Origin: Evansella sp. AB-P1
GTDB lineage: Bacteria; Bacillota; Bacilli; Bacillales; Salisediminibacteriaceae
NCBI RefSeq assembly: GCF_029688925.1
Contig: NZ_JARUKY010000009.1
Coordinates: forward strand, 1 to 64,000
DNA length: 64,000 bases
Direction of reading: 5' to 3'
The notes under the pieces are model-generated. The model did not search any database and had not been told where the DNA came from. It was given only the letters and a program-made list of their open reading frames with translations. The position numbers and the translations under genes are program-made. Below are positions 35,600 to 45,189 of this stretch, in pieces (the stretch's first letter is position 1; each line of letters opens with the position of its first letter).

Positions 35600-36799
35600 A
35601 TGGCTAAAATAAAGGTTGAAAAATTAACAAAGGTGTTTGGTAAGCGTTCAAAGCAAGCATTAAAGTTGCTTGATGAAGGTAAATCAAAAGACGCCATCCT
35701 TAAAGAAACTGGTGCAACAGTGGGTGTTAACCAGGCATCCTTTGAAGTGGAAGACGGAGAAATCTTCGTTATTATGGGGTTATCAGGTAGTGGAAAATCA
35801 ACACTAGTAAGACTACTTAATCGTCTCATTGATCCAACAACAGGTAACGTTTGGATTGATGGTGAAAACCTTGCAGAAATGAATAAAGAACAATTGCGAG
35901 GGGTTCGCCGAAAAAAAATGAGTATGGTATTCCAAAAGTTCGGTCTCTTCCCATTCCGTACCATTTCACAAAATGTGGAATATGGACTTGAAGTACAAGG
36001 AATCGAAAAAGGCAATCGCACGGAAAAAGCCATAGAATCTCTAGAACTAGTTGGACTTAAAGGATATGAACATCAATATCCAGATCAATTATCTGGTGGT
36101 ATGCAGCAGCGTGTAGGGTTAGCACGTGCATTAGCTAACGATCCAGAGGTTCTTTTAATGGACGAAGCCTTTTCTGCATTAGACCCATTAATTCGTAAGG
36201 ATATGCAAGACGAATTACTGGATCTACAACAAACGATGAAGAAAACAATCATCTTTATTACTCATGATCTTGATGAAGCTTTACGAATTGGAGACAGAAT
36301 CGCATTAATGAAGGATGGATCTATCGTTCAAATTGGAACACCAGAAGAAATTTTAGTGAATCCTGCCAACGACTATGTAGAAAAGTTTGTTGAAGATGTA
36401 GATCGTTCAAAGGTTCTAACAGCACAGCACATTATGAAACGTCCTGAGACTGTAAACATTGAAAAGCATGGTCCTCGAGTTGCACTAGAGAGAATGAAAG
36501 AGGAAGGCCTTTCTAGTATGTTTGTAGTGGACGGTAATCGAAATTTAAGAGGGTACATTACCGCTGATGATGCTTCAGCAGCGAGAAAAAATGAGATTAA
36601 AAACTTAGAAGAAATTTTACAGAATGATATTCCGAAAGTGGAAAAGGACACACCAATGCATGACATATTTAATATCATTCACGACTCACCAATTCCAGTT
36701 GCCGTTATCGATAACAACAAATTGGTTGGGATCATTGTTCGCGGAGCAGTAATTGGTGCTCTTGCTAGTGATAGCGAGGTGAAATTAGAAAATGCTTAA
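35600..36799 (+). CDS. opuAA: Glycine betaine ABC transporter ATPase
   Basis: 399 residues. Walker [18 protein letters not shown], signature [15 protein letters not shown], Walker [13 protein letters not shown], and two C-terminal CBS domains (about 280-395), which in OpuA-type systems sense ionic strength or c-di-AMP. An N-terminal extension before Walker A is typical of this subfamily. It powers betaine import with OpuAB and OpuAC. It overlaps opuAB by 8 bp. Confidence 0.95.
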   Translation: MAKIKVEKLTKVFGKRSKQALKLLDEGKSKDAILKETGATVGVNQASFEVEDGEIFVIMGLSGSGKSTLVRLLNRLIDPTTGNVWIDGENLAEMNKEQLRGVRRKKMSMVFQKFGLFPFRTISQNVEYGLEVQGIEKGNRTEKAIESLELVGLKGYEHQYPDQLSGGMQQRVGLARALANDPEVLLMDEAFSALDPLIRKDMQDELLDLQQTMKKTIIFITHDLDEALRIGDRIALMKDGSIVQIGTPEEILVNPANDYVEKFVEDVDRSKVLTAQHIMKRPETVNIEKHGPRVALERMKEEGLSSMFVVDGNRNLRGYITADDASAARKNEIKNLEEILQNDIPKVEKDTPMHDIFNIIHDSPIPVAVIDNNKLVGIIVRGAVIGALASDSEVKLENA

Positions 36800-37670
36800 T
36801 AATTTGCTTAACTTTTTTCATAACATATTAGATTTTGTACCTAGAATACCTCTTTCTGAAGGTGCAAATGCGTTTATTGATGGAATAAAAGATATATTTT
36901 CATTTATCTTTAATCCCATTCGAACATACCTAGGTGCATTTATGAGTTGGTCTATTGATGTATTATCTGCTGTACCACCTATATTTTTCATCATATTGAT
37001 TGCACTATATGCATTCTATATTTCCGGTAAGAAATTTGGCTTAGCAGCATTTTCAATTGTTGGTCTCTGGTTAATTTACAATCAAGGTTTATGGGTTCCT
37101 TTAACTCAAACTTTCACTCTCGTTTTAGTATCTAGTATACTTGCAGTCTTAATTGGAGTACCATTTGGAATCTTAATGTCCAAAAGTAATCTAGCAGAAA
37201 CAATTATGAAGCCAGTCCTTGACTTTATGCAAACCATGCCAGCCTTTGTTTATTTAATTCCAGCTGCCGCTTTCTTTGGAATCGGGTTGGTACCAGGTGT
37301 GTTCGCATCACTTATTTTCGCTGTACCACCAACGGTACGCTTAACAAACCTAGGTATACGCCAAGTATCCACAGAACTAGTGGAAGCTGCTGATGCTTTC
37401 GGTAGTACCGGTCCACAAAAGCTATTTAAAGTAGAGCTTCCAATGGCAAAAGCAACTATTATGGCTGGAATAAACCAAACTGTCATGCTCGTACTTTCTA
37501 TGGTTGTTATTGCTTCTATGATTGGTGCACCTGGTTTAGGTCGACAGGTTGTATCAGCTTTACAAGGAGCAAATGTAGGTTCTGGTTTTGTTGCAGGACT
37601 TAGTATCGTTATTCTAGCAATCATCATTGATCGATTTACTCAAAGCTTTAATGTTAAAAAGAGAGGTTAA
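36792..37670 (+). CDS. opuAB: Glycine betaine ABC transporter permease
   Basis: 292 residues with about six or seven membrane helices and the permease EAA loop ([26 protein letters not shown] shortened: [17 protein letters not shown]). It forms the membrane channel of the OpuA importer. ATG 36792 lies within the end of opuAA, so translation is coupled; opuAC follows 95 bp downstream. Confidence 0.94.
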   Translation: MLNNLLNFFHNILDFVPRIPLSEGANAFIDGIKDIFSFIFNPIRTYLGAFMSWSIDVLSAVPPIFFIILIALYAFYISGKKFGLAAFSIVGLWLIYNQGLWVPLTQTFTLVLVSSILAVLIGVPFGILMSKSNLAETIMKPVLDFMQTMPAFVYLIPAAAFFGIGLVPGVFASLIFAVPPTVRLTNLGIRQVSTELVEAADAFGSTGPQKLFKVELPMAKATIMAGINQTVMLVLSMVVIASMIGAPGLGRQVVSALQGANVGSGFVAGLSIVILAIIIDRFTQSFNVKKRG

Positions 37671-37765
37671 TAATAGCCTTTCCGTAATCAAAACATTTGT
37701 TGGTACCTTTTCAATTTGAAAAGTTTCCATATATATTAAATGAGAAAAAAGGGGAGATTTTCGTT

Positions 37766-38626
37766 ATGTTTAAAAAGAACTTAAAACGTCTTGGGCTTGC
37801 AGCAGGACTTTCATTATCATTACTTGCAGCTGGCTGTGGTTCCGATGACGACAAAGCAATTGAACTTGTTTACGTAGAATGGGATTCTGAGGTTGCATCT
37901 ACTAACGTCATTGGAAAGGTATTAGAAGATCAAGGGTATGATGTAACATTAACACCGATCGATAATACACTTATGTGGGATGCTGTAGCTACTGGTGAAG
38001 CTGACGGTATGGTCGCAGCTTGGTTACCTGCAACACACGCTGCTCAATATGAAGAGTATGCGGACAGCATGGTTGAACTAGGTGCAAACCTTGAAGGTGC
38101 AAAAATTGGCTTAGTTGTTCCTGAATACATGACAATTGATTCTATCGCTGATCTTGATCAATATGCAGATGAACTAGGTAGTGCGATTACAGGTATTGAA
38201 GCTGGATCTGGTGTTGTTTCAGCAGCAGAAGCAGCTGTAGAATCAGATTATCCTAATCTAGAAGGTTGGGAAGTAGTACCGACTTCAAGTGGTGTTATGG
38301 CTGGTGAATTAGGTTCTGCAGTTGAAAATGGAGATCCTATCGTTGTTACTGGTTGGACTCCTCACTGGAAGTTCGCATCTTATGACCTTAAATATTTAGA
38401 GGATCCAGAAGGTACATTTGGTGAAGCTGAACATATTGCTACATTCGTTCGTGAAGGATTAGAAGAAGATGATGCAGAAGCATTTGCAATCTTAGACAAT
38501 TTCTTTTGGACTGCCGCTGACATGGAAGAAGTAATGCTAGCTATTACAGAAGGTGCTAGTGCTGAAGAAGCTGCTGCAGCTTGGGTAGAAGCTAACGAAG
38601 ATAAAGTTGCTGAATGGTTAGAGTAA
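37766..38626 (+). CDS. opuAC: Glycine betaine-binding lipoprotein
   Basis: 286 residues. Signal peptide with lipobox LLAAGC, then an OpuAC-type binding domain; tryptophans expected to form the betaine cage lie in AAWLPATHAAQ and VTGWTPHWKF. The C-terminus is highly acidic. It captures betaine or related osmolytes outside the membrane and delivers them to OpuAB. ATG 37766 follows AAGGGGAG; the longer in-frame extension has no signal-like start. Confidence 0.94.
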   Translation: MFKKNLKRLGLAAGLSLSLLAAGCGSDDDKAIELVYVEWDSEVASTNVIGKVLEDQGYDVTLTPIDNTLMWDAVATGEADGMVAAWLPATHAAQYEEYADSMVELGANLEGAKIGLVVPEYMTIDSIADLDQYADELGSAITGIEAGSGVVSAAEAAVESDYPNLEGWEVVPTSSGVMAGELGSAVENGDPIVVTGWTPHWKFASYDLKYLEDPEGTFGEAEHIATFVREGLEEDDAEAFAILDNFFWTAADMEEVMLAITEGASAEEAAAAWVEANEDKVAEWLE

Positions 38627-38637
38627 AGTAAACAATA

Positions 38638-38681
38638 AGGGTATTCCTAACGTCAACTTGACATTAGGAATACCTTTTTTT
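38638..38681 (+). terminator. Terminator of the opuA operon
   Basis: Stem AGGGTATTCCTAA/TTAGGAATACCT followed by a long T-run. Confidence 0.92.
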
Positions 38682-38696
38682 GTTAATTACCAACGC

Positions 38697-38816
38697 TGAA
38701 AATACGAAAGTTTCCGCAAATAGTGGGAAAGTGGATTAGCAGTATGGTAGTATACCTTAGATAGAAAATTTTCATACCCCATGGTGCAACTCTCCACTTG
38801 CAAGGATAGTCTACCA
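38697..38816 (-). repeat. Dispersed element E, copy c (reverse), with one hairpin unit
   Basis: On the minus strand: GGTAGACTATCC, TTGCAAGTGGAG, GTTGCACCATGGGG, ATGAAAAT, ATCTAAGGTATACTACC, then a single short hairpin (CTTTCCCACTATTTGCGGAAA) and TATTTTCAG at the far edge. It sits between opuAC and the DUF4097 gene. Confidence 0.8.
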
Positions 38817-38840
38817 TATAATTAACGGAACCACTGGATA

Positions 38841-39959
38841 TTATCGCGTATTAATCTGTAAGGAACCGTTTGTACCTTTTGCCTCAATTCTGTACGTTCC
38901 ATTATTTAAAACGAATGAACCTTCCCTATTTTCTCTACTTGTACCTTCGTGCTTTCGACTGAAATTAACATTCCCTGTTACGCTTCCGAGTGTCGTTTCC
39001 CCCACAACGGAAGCATCCGCATCATTCGGTACTTCCAGTCGTATACGCCCATTCGTTGTAGTAGCACTCCAATCTCCAGCTACTGTAACACTACTTATAT
39101 CAATTGCTCCATTTGTCCCTCTTGCCAATATCTCTCCTGTTACATCAAAGATATCAATCTTTCCATTCGTCGTACGAGCTTCTACATTTCCTTGAATATT
39201 CTCAATTGTTAATGCCCCGTTCGTACTTTCTACAATGGTATTTCCAATAATATTTTGGATATTTATTCTTCCATTCGTCGTTTTTACTAGAACATTTTCT
39301 TCCAGGTCTTCCACCGTCAGACTACCATTCACAGCATCTAACTCTATGAAAACTGTTTTTGGAACAGTAATAACTAAATCCAGGCTAAATCGATTATTTT
39401 GCGAAAAGAAAGATGGGGGACTCTCCTTTACTTTGTAATAGAAACTACCATTCCCTTCCTCTACATTCATAGCATTTCCGTATGCCTTTTGTAAATCTTC
39501 CTCACTATGAAAATTAGATTTTGCAACACCAGTGATACTAATTTCTTCTGCACTACCCCCAACTACTTGAACCGTTCCATTTATAAATTCCAACCTTATT
39601 TGCTCCAGATCGTCAACCTCATATTGTTCATTTATATCAATTGATGTATCAAATGCTCCAGAAAAGAAAGGTAGGCTACCAGCAAAACCTGAATTTTGAA
39701 AGGAGAAAAAACCTCCACTAATTACTAAGATTGCTAGAATAAAGCCTATAGCCACTCCATCATATGCCAATTTCTCATCCTCTTCCTTTTTTCGATAGCG
39801 TATAATAATTTCTAAACCTAAAGATATAAGCAGTAACGGCCAAACATAAGAAAACAATTGATAAATGGATACTTCAACCCAATTACTAGCAATCCACATA
39901 ACACCAATGAAAATAAAAAATCCTCCTGCAGATAAACGACCAATCTTAAATCGTTCCAT
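38841..39959 (-). CDS. Membrane-anchored DUF4097 (LiaF/LiaG-like) beta-repeat protein
   Basis: 372 residues. Three hydrophobic segments at the N-terminus (about 10-95) resemble the LiaI/LiaF-type membrane domain. The C-terminal part (about 125-370) is a DUF4097 putative adhesin with repeated TTNGxIxI-like turns (TTNGRINI, STNGALTI, TTNGKIDI, GTNGAIDI), which predict a beta-solenoid. Related proteins act in envelope-stress sensing; that role here is inference. ATG 39959 follows AAGGTGG by 8 nt. It lies 25 bp downstream of the channel-like gene, likely in one operon. Confidence 0.8.
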   Translation of the reverse strand: MERFKIGRLSAGGFFIFIGVMWIASNWVEVSIYQLFSYVWPLLLISLGLEIIIRYRKKEEDEKLAYDGVAIGFILAILVISGGFFSFQNSGFAGSLPFFSGAFDTSIDINEQYEVDDLEQIRLEFINGTVQVVGGSAEEISITGVAKSNFHSEEDLQKAYGNAMNVEEGNGSFYYKVKESPPSFFSQNNRFSLDLVITVPKTVFIELDAVNGSLTVEDLEENVLVKTTNGRINIQNIIGNTIVESTNGALTIENIQGNVEARTTNGKIDIFDVTGEILARGTNGAIDISSVTVAGDWSATTTNGRIRLEVPNDADASVVGETTLGSVTGNVNFSRKHEGTSRENREGSFVLNNGTYRIEAKGTNGSLQINTR

Positions 39960-39984
39960 TTGACTAGCCACCTTTCATGTTTTA

Positions 39985-40635
39985 TTACTGGTAGTATTGT
40001 TTACTTCGTTTTTTTCGAATCGCTTGAACAAATTTTAGATTTAACAATGTGGATAGGAGGATTTTTATTATTAAACCATGAAGAATCACTCCATAGATCG
40101 TTAACAACGTAATGATTAACGTACCAAACGCTGTCTGAGGGGCTATTTGTGAATATCCGAAAAAAACAAGTGATGCTAATCCACCTATAAATGCTTCTAA
40201 ATAGGTAGTTACATTTGGTTCAACGATATAAAGGGGAATAACACTAATAAACAAGAGAAGAAAGCAACCGGGAATTAAGTATGTAAACCTCTGTTTCTGT
40301 AGCTTTTCTATTAATGGTTTTGTGTAGTATTTAGTGATAGCTTTTAAGCGTAAAAAATGAAGAAGTCTCGCTATACGAGCTAATTGAAATACAGCATCTA
40401 ATGGGATGATTGCAATAACGATAAAAGGATTAGATTTTATAAATTGCCACTTTTGATTTGTATTAAAAAAACGGTATAAGAAGTCACTAAAGAAAATCGC
40501 CCACGTCCCCCATACAATGTATGAATTATACTGTGTTTGATACCATATAGTAGCAACTGCCGAAAAGGCTAGTATGAACATTAAACCTTCATAAATAAAC
40601 TCAACTAAAGATTTGTTTTGTTGTTCTCCTCCCAT
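39985..40635 (-). CDS. Ion-channel-like membrane protein with altered selectivity filter
   Basis: 216 residues with six hydrophobic segments in the voltage-gated channel layout. An S4-like stretch carries spaced basic residues (LARIARLLHFLRLKAI). The pore loop aligns with the K-channel signature but reads VFFGYSQIAPQTAFG, where TVGYGD is expected, so the filter threonine, second glycine and aspartate are replaced. It may be non-selective, non-conducting, or conduct another ion. ATG 40635 follows GGAGG by 7 nt. It is probably co-transcribed with the DUF4097 gene. Confidence 0.75.
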   Translation of the reverse strand: MGGEQQNKSLVEFIYEGLMFILAFSAVATIWYQTQYNSYIVWGTWAIFFSDFLYRFFNTNQKWQFIKSNPFIVIAIIPLDAVFQLARIARLLHFLRLKAITKYYTKPLIEKLQKQRFTYLIPGCFLLLFISVIPLYIVEPNVTTYLEAFIGGLASLVFFGYSQIAPQTAFGTLIITLLTIYGVILHGLIIKILLSTLLNLKFVQAIRKKRSKQYYQ

Positions 40636-40841
40636 GTAAAATCCTCCATTAACTTCCTTCTTATTAAAATGTATCATAGTTTTTCCAGGATGGGGGCAAT
40701 CACTTTTACAATATTCTAGCTTTTTTGTTTCGTACCACTTTATAATTTTGAAATTTTCATTACTTTTTCTAACAAATTAACGTAAGTTTCCTTCAATCGT
40801 TTATACTAAACCTTAGAATTTAAAGATGAGGAGAATTTTAT

Positions 40842-41405
40842 ATGCTAAAAAGTACAGATCAAACGGTTTTACACTGCTACCCTGGATTAGTAGCACTAGT
40901 AACTGCAAAGAATGAAAATGTTCAAAACATCATGGCTGCCGGGTGGCATTCATACATATCTTTCGACCCAGCTATTTATGGGGTAGCAGTAGCAAAGGAA
41001 AGATTTACACACCACCTAATAAAAGAAAGCAATTCTTTTGCTATTAATTTTGTACCTGCAGAGTATGCTCACTTTATTGAAGGGGCAGGAAAAATGACAG
41101 GGGCAGATGGTGATAAGCTTGAACGAATTGGGGCAAAGTGGAAAATCGGTGAAACGGTTCCTTCTCCAATCTTAGATGTGGCTTATGTAGCCTATGAATG
41201 TGAAGTAATTGACATTCAAAGCTACGGTGATCACGATTGGATCGTAGGAAAAATTACGAAATTCCATAAAGATAATAGTAAATTTGGAGAAAATGGACTA
41301 CCTAATTTTGAAAATATTCAACTACCACTATATATCGGACAATCGAAGTATTTGATTGGTGACAAATCCAGTGTAATAAAAGAAGTGAAACAAGAGGAAA
41401 AGTAA
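40842..41405 (+). CDS. Flavin reductase-like FMN-binding protein
   Basis: 187 residues with the flavin-reductase-like split barrel: PGLVALVTAKNENVQNIMAAGW, YGVAVAKERFTHHLIKESNSFAINFV, DHDWIVGKI. Members bind FMN and reduce flavins or act as flavoredoxins. The substrate cannot be set from sequence. It is a single gene followed by its own terminator. Confidence 0.82.
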   Translation: MLKSTDQTVLHCYPGLVALVTAKNENVQNIMAAGWHSYISFDPAIYGVAVAKERFTHHLIKESNSFAINFVPAEYAHFIEGAGKMTGADGDKLERIGAKWKIGETVPSPILDVAYVAYECEVIDIQSYGDHDWIVGKITKFHKDNSKFGENGLPNFENIQLPLYIGQSKYLIGDKSSVIKEVKQEEK

Positions 41406-41736
41406 AAACTTTTTCTTTCTAAAAGAACTTTTGGAGTTTGGTTAAGTTATGTCAGAAGAATTCGTGCTCTGCAATGAATTCTTCTTTTTTGATTAGACTT
41501 CCATAATTATTTAAACATCCTCCTTTTTTGTATTCGTTATAGATGGAAACAAAGACAAATTGACTCTTTAATAATTCGATGGAAAACGAATATAATGGTA
41601 TAAGTCAATCCAATTTTTTCAAACAAACGTTTATTTTAAAAAAATCTACTTCTACATCCCCTCCTTTCTGAATACTTTGTATAAAGCTTGTCTATATTAT
41701 CTCTTTTTATGATTACGAAAAATGGGGGACCAACCG
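41406..41736. other. Intergenic region with terminator
   Basis: 331 bp. Apart from the terminator at 41454-41490 no coding or regulatory signal was recognised. Confidence 0.4.
41454..41490 (+). terminator. Terminator of the flavin reductase gene
   Basis: 10-bp stem AGAAGAATTC/GAATTCTTCT with a T6 run. Confidence 0.88.
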
Positions 41737-42294
41737 ATGTATATTTATAGCATATTTTTAATTCTTCCTTTACTCTTCTACTTTTCAGGAATTAAAAATC
41801 AAGATAAAACAAGAACAAAAATGGAAAAAATGATGTTAACAATGGGCGCATCCATGCTCGTAGGTTTAACATTTGGGTTATTTATTGGCGCTATATACCA
41901 TGGAGCATATTTCAATTCGTTTATAATTAGTCTGATTGTAACGACAATTGTAGGATTCCTTATTGGATTACCCCATGGTAAAATTACCGTTATTGAAGGT
42001 GTGTTTTCTGGAGGAATGGCAGGTATTATGGGAGCTATGACAGCTGAAATGTTATCTGTTCCTGAAATTCGAACCATCATGTTACTGTTGATATTACTTA
42101 TGAGCTTAGGTGGATTCTGGTGTATGCACTTTTGGAAAAATGGTTTTTTATATAATAAAACCTATAAAGTCTTTATCTTCCATATAGCAACAATTCTATA
42201 TTTACTGTTTATTACTTACTTATTTATCATGTACCCACCATTTCAACAAGGAAATGAGGCTCCACACGTTCACACTTCTTTGTTAAATAATTGA
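41737..42294 (+). CDS. Multi-pass membrane protein of unknown function
   Basis: 185 residues with about five hydrophobic segments (LILPLLFYFSGI; MLVGLTFGLFIGAIY; FIISLIVTTIVGFLIG; TIMLLLILLMSLGG; IATILYLLFITYLFIM) and a glycine-rich stretch (GVFSGGMAGIMGAMTAEM). The C-terminus has His residues (APHVHTS). I do not recognise the family. ATG 41737 follows GGGGGA by 7 nt; the earlier ATG overlaps that site. It faces the copper/two-component cluster convergently, which alone does not set a role. Confidence 0.7.
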   Translation: MYIYSIFLILPLLFYFSGIKNQDKTRTKMEKMMLTMGASMLVGLTFGLFIGAIYHGAYFNSFIISLIVTTIVGFLIGLPHGKITVIEGVFSGGMAGIMGAMTAEMLSVPEIRTIMLLLILLMSLGGFWCMHFWKNGFLYNKTYKVFIFHIATILYLLFITYLFIMYPPFQQGNEAPHVHTSLLNN

Positions 42295-42340
42295 ATTGTG
42301 CTATGACAGATCGATATATTTTACATGTATTTCCAAAGGT

Positions 42341-42958
42341 TCATTGTCTTACTTTCTTAAATTTCAACTCTTTCATGATAGATCCCATAAGCAGTTTTTC
42401 TGAAACAAGATGGAAACCAACATTTTGTACATTGAATATCGTTTTTCGATTAATATTTGCACCAATAATATTTACAACCAATGGATTTATGACATCCATC
42501 ATTTTTCCTAATACTCGGTTATCACTCCTCATATGCTCTAGCATGACTAAGCTACCATCCCTTTTCAATACCCTTTTAATTTCCTCTAGCCCTTTTATGG
42601 GATCAGGCACGGAGCAAAACACACATGTACTTACAACATAGTCAAATTGATTATCTCCAAAATCCATGTTCTGTACGTCCATCTCTAGAAATTGTACAGA
42701 CTTATTGTGTTTTGTTGCCACTTTTTTAGCATAGCTTAACATTTTTGGACTAAAATCAATTGCTGTAAAAGTGCTATTGTTTGGATAATAGGGAAGGTTG
42801 GCTCCAGTACCAACCCCAACCTCAAGAACATTTCCATGAAGGGTGGAAAAAAGCTCTTTTCTCCAACTTTCCTTTACCATGTGATCCATCCTCGAATAAA
42901 AAGGGGCAATCCGGTTGTAGCGTTTCTTTATTTTTGCTGTTTTATGATCTTCAGTCAT
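42341..42958 (-). CDS. Class I SAM-dependent methyltransferase
   Basis: 205 residues. Motif I VLEVGVGTGANLPYYP, motif II around FLEMDVQNMDF, and VSTCVFCSVPDPIKGLEEIKRVLK resemble the UbiE/phospholipid N-methyltransferase group. The substrate is unknown; a lipid or quinone is plausible. ATG 42958 lies within the last codons of the histidine kinase (8-bp overlap), so it is in the same operon. Confidence 0.82.
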   Translation of the reverse strand: MTEDHKTAKIKKRYNRIAPFYSRMDHMVKESWRKELFSTLHGNVLEVGVGTGANLPYYPNNSTFTAIDFSPKMLSYAKKVATKHNKSVQFLEMDVQNMDFGDNQFDYVVSTCVFCSVPDPIKGLEEIKRVLKRDGSLVMLEHMRSDNRVLGKMMDVINPLVVNIIGANINRKTIFNVQNVGFHLVSEKLLMGSIMKELKFKKVRQ

Positions 42959-44390
42959 TAGAATCACCATCCGTACCATGTATAATTAGGTGTATGGAAA
43001 AAGTTGTCCCCTCCCCTAGCTTACTCTCTACGGAAACGTATCCACCATGTGCCTCTACAATTTCTTTTACAATTGCTAAACCTAACCCTGTCCCACTATC
43101 ATTTTGACTTCGGGCAGCATCTACTTTATAGAAGCGGTCCCAAATATATGGAAGTGCCTTCTGTTCAATGCCAGGTCCAGTATCTGTTACAGCGAATCTA
43201 ACTTCATTTTCTCTTTTTATTAGTGACAATTCAATTTTCCCATTATTCGGCGTATGTCTTATAGCATTTTCAATAATATTTATTAACGCCTGCTCCATTC
43301 GGTAAGGGTCTATTTTGATCGTTAAATCCTCTACATTTTTTGAGATCACAAGGCTAGTTTCAATAGACTTTTGATCAAACATAATCATTCGACTTTCGTA
43401 TAAAGACCTCACCCATGACGGAAGATACACTGTATCTATGTTCAATTTTATTTTCCCTTCCTCTAGCTTTGTAAGTAAGAACAAATCACTAACAAGATGC
43501 TCCATTCTCGTAGCTTCTTGATAGATAACATTTAAGTTTCTTTTCCACTCATTCTGCTTATCTGGAGGCATCTCCTTCATTACAGCGGAATACCCTTTTA
43601 TATACGTTATAGGTGTTCGTAAATCATGTGAAATATGAGTAATAAATTGTCTCCGAGAATCTCTGTAATCTTTTAATTGTTTTGTCATGGACTGAATGTT
43701 AGCAGCTAACCTTCCCACTTCATCCTCTCCATGAACTTGAAGTTCTATATCTAAATCCCCATCTGCTATGTTTTTGGTCATTTCACTAATATGATCAATA
43801 GGCTTAGAAATTCTCTTCGTTAAATAGATCGTGAAAATATTACCAATAATCAAAGTAATGATACCCATTGCAGCAAACAAATATAAGAGTTTAATCTGAG
43901 CTTGATTCAAATCACCAGTATCTTGGTCTAAAAAGACATAACCTGTTATCTCATCATTATTATAAATGGGCATTAACGACCATACATGAGGTATGTGAAA
44001 GAGCATTGCTGTATCTACGTGTTCTAAAAACGGATCCTCCACTCCCTCTACCCTATCTTGGTTTTCATTAATCCAGCTTTGATAGTGATGTAGTATCGTT
44101 TCATCTATATTTTCTGATTGATAGGAAACGTTTATGTTCGAATCTAATATTAATAAATGACTTGATTTCCCTACTTCTATTTCTTCAATATATTCAATCA
44201 CATGCTCTTGTACATCTTTTTCAAGAAGATGAGCATGGGAAACGATTCGAGCTTCAACCTCATTACTCAAATGATTTTGATAAAAGGTTTTAGTAATCCA
44301 ATTGGCTCCACTTATTAAACTAATTACTGCAATAAATAAAATAACCATAACCCATGCGGTAATTCTAGATGATAATTTTTTAGGAAACAT
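42951..44390 (-). CDS. Sensor histidine kinase
   Basis: 479 residues. Two membrane helices (about 10-30 and 165-185) enclose an extracytoplasmic sensor of about 130 residues; then HAMP (ISKPIDHISEMTKNIADGD), DHp with phospho-His in THISHDLRTPITYIKGYS, and HATPase with NIIENAIRHT, DTGPGIE and GTGLGLAIVKEIVE. It partners the response regulator 75 bp upstream, though a terminator lies between them. ATG 44390 follows GGGGGGG by 6 nt. The signal is unknown; the copA neighbour suggests copper or envelope stress, as inference. Confidence 0.9.
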   Translation of the reverse strand: MFPKKLSSRITAWVMVILFIAVISLISGANWITKTFYQNHLSNEVEARIVSHAHLLEKDVQEHVIEYIEEIEVGKSSHLLILDSNINVSYQSENIDETILHHYQSWINENQDRVEGVEDPFLEHVDTAMLFHIPHVWSLMPIYNNDEITGYVFLDQDTGDLNQAQIKLLYLFAAMGIITLIIGNIFTIYLTKRISKPIDHISEMTKNIADGDLDIELQVHGEDEVGRLAANIQSMTKQLKDYRDSRRQFITHISHDLRTPITYIKGYSAVMKEMPPDKQNEWKRNLNVIYQEATRMEHLVSDLFLLTKLEEGKIKLNIDTVYLPSWVRSLYESRMIMFDQKSIETSLVISKNVEDLTIKIDPYRMEQALINIIENAIRHTPNNGKIELSLIKRENEVRFAVTDTGPGIEQKALPYIWDRFYKVDAARSQNDSGTGLGLAIVKEIVEAHGGYVSVESKLGEGTTFSIHLIIHGTDGDSND

Positions 44391-44422
44391 AAGAAACCCC
44401 CCCCATCCATACAATATCCTAT

Positions 44423-44460
44423 AAAAAAACTCTTCAAGCAAATCACTTGAAGAATTTTTT
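44423..44460 (-). terminator. Terminator between response regulator and kinase genes
   Basis: 8-bp stem TCTTCAAG/CTTGAAGA with flanking A-T pairs and T7 on the minus strand, 5 bp after the regulator stop and 33 bp before the kinase start. It should reduce kinase expression relative to the regulator. Confidence 0.8.
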
Positions 44461-44464
44461 AAAT

Positions 44465-45157
44465 TTATTTTTCATCTAGAACTTTATATCCTATTCCCCA
44501 TACCGTTTCAATGATAGGTTCATGATAATTTGTGGCTTTTAACTTTTCTCTAATATTTTTTATGTGTGTATCTACTGTACGGTTATCTCCTTCATAATCC
44601 ATTCCCCACTCTAATTCCAACAAATGCTCTCGACTATATACTCTCCCTCGATTGCTTGAAAGACGCTGAAATATTTGAAATTCCTTTTTCGTTAGGGGTA
44701 TAACATTATTATTAAAGGATACTTGATAACGTGATGGTTGAAAAACTAGATCTTTTACTATATAGGTTTCATTTGGTTTGTTTATTTTTTTCGATCTTCT
44801 TAATACTGACTGAACCCTTGCAATAAGCACTTTCGGTTCAAATGGTTTAACCATGTAATCATCTGCACCAATTCGCAAGCCTTCAACAACACGTTCTGTA
44901 TCTCCTAAAGCAGTTAATAAAATCACTGGCGTTTGATTATCCAAATGGTTTCTAAGTTTCTTCAATAATTCAAAGCCATCCATTTCTGGCATCATTATAT
45001 CTAAAATAATAATGTCATAATGATCCTTCGTAATTTTGTTTAATGCTTCTTCTCCGTTTGGTGCTTCTTCTAACAGATATCCTTGAGGTGAAAGACATAC
45101 ACGAAGTAATTTTCTCATTTCCGATTCATCGTCTACTAATAGTATTCGTTCTTCCAT
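44465..45157 (-). CDS. OmpR/PhoB-type response regulator
   Basis: 230 residues. The receiver domain carries LLVDDE, phospho-Asp in IIILDIMMPEMDG, and Lys in MVKPFEP. The C-terminal winged helix contains LTKKEFQIFQRLSSNRGRV and TVDTHIKNIREKL. It lies 32 bp downstream of copA and is probably co-transcribed with it. Target genes cannot be named from sequence. Confidence 0.93.
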   Translation of the reverse strand: MEERILLVDDESEMRKLLRVCLSPQGYLLEEAPNGEEALNKITKDHYDIIILDIMMPEMDGFELLKKLRNHLDNQTPVILLTALGDTERVVEGLRIGADDYMVKPFEPKVLIARVQSVLRRSKKINKPNETYIVKDLVFQPSRYQVSFNNNVIPLTKKEFQIFQRLSSNRGRVYSREHLLELEWGMDYEGDNRTVDTHIKNIREKLKATNYHEPIIETVWGIGYKVLDEK

Positions 45158-45189
45158 ACTTCATCCACCTTTTTTAGCCCTGCAGACCT

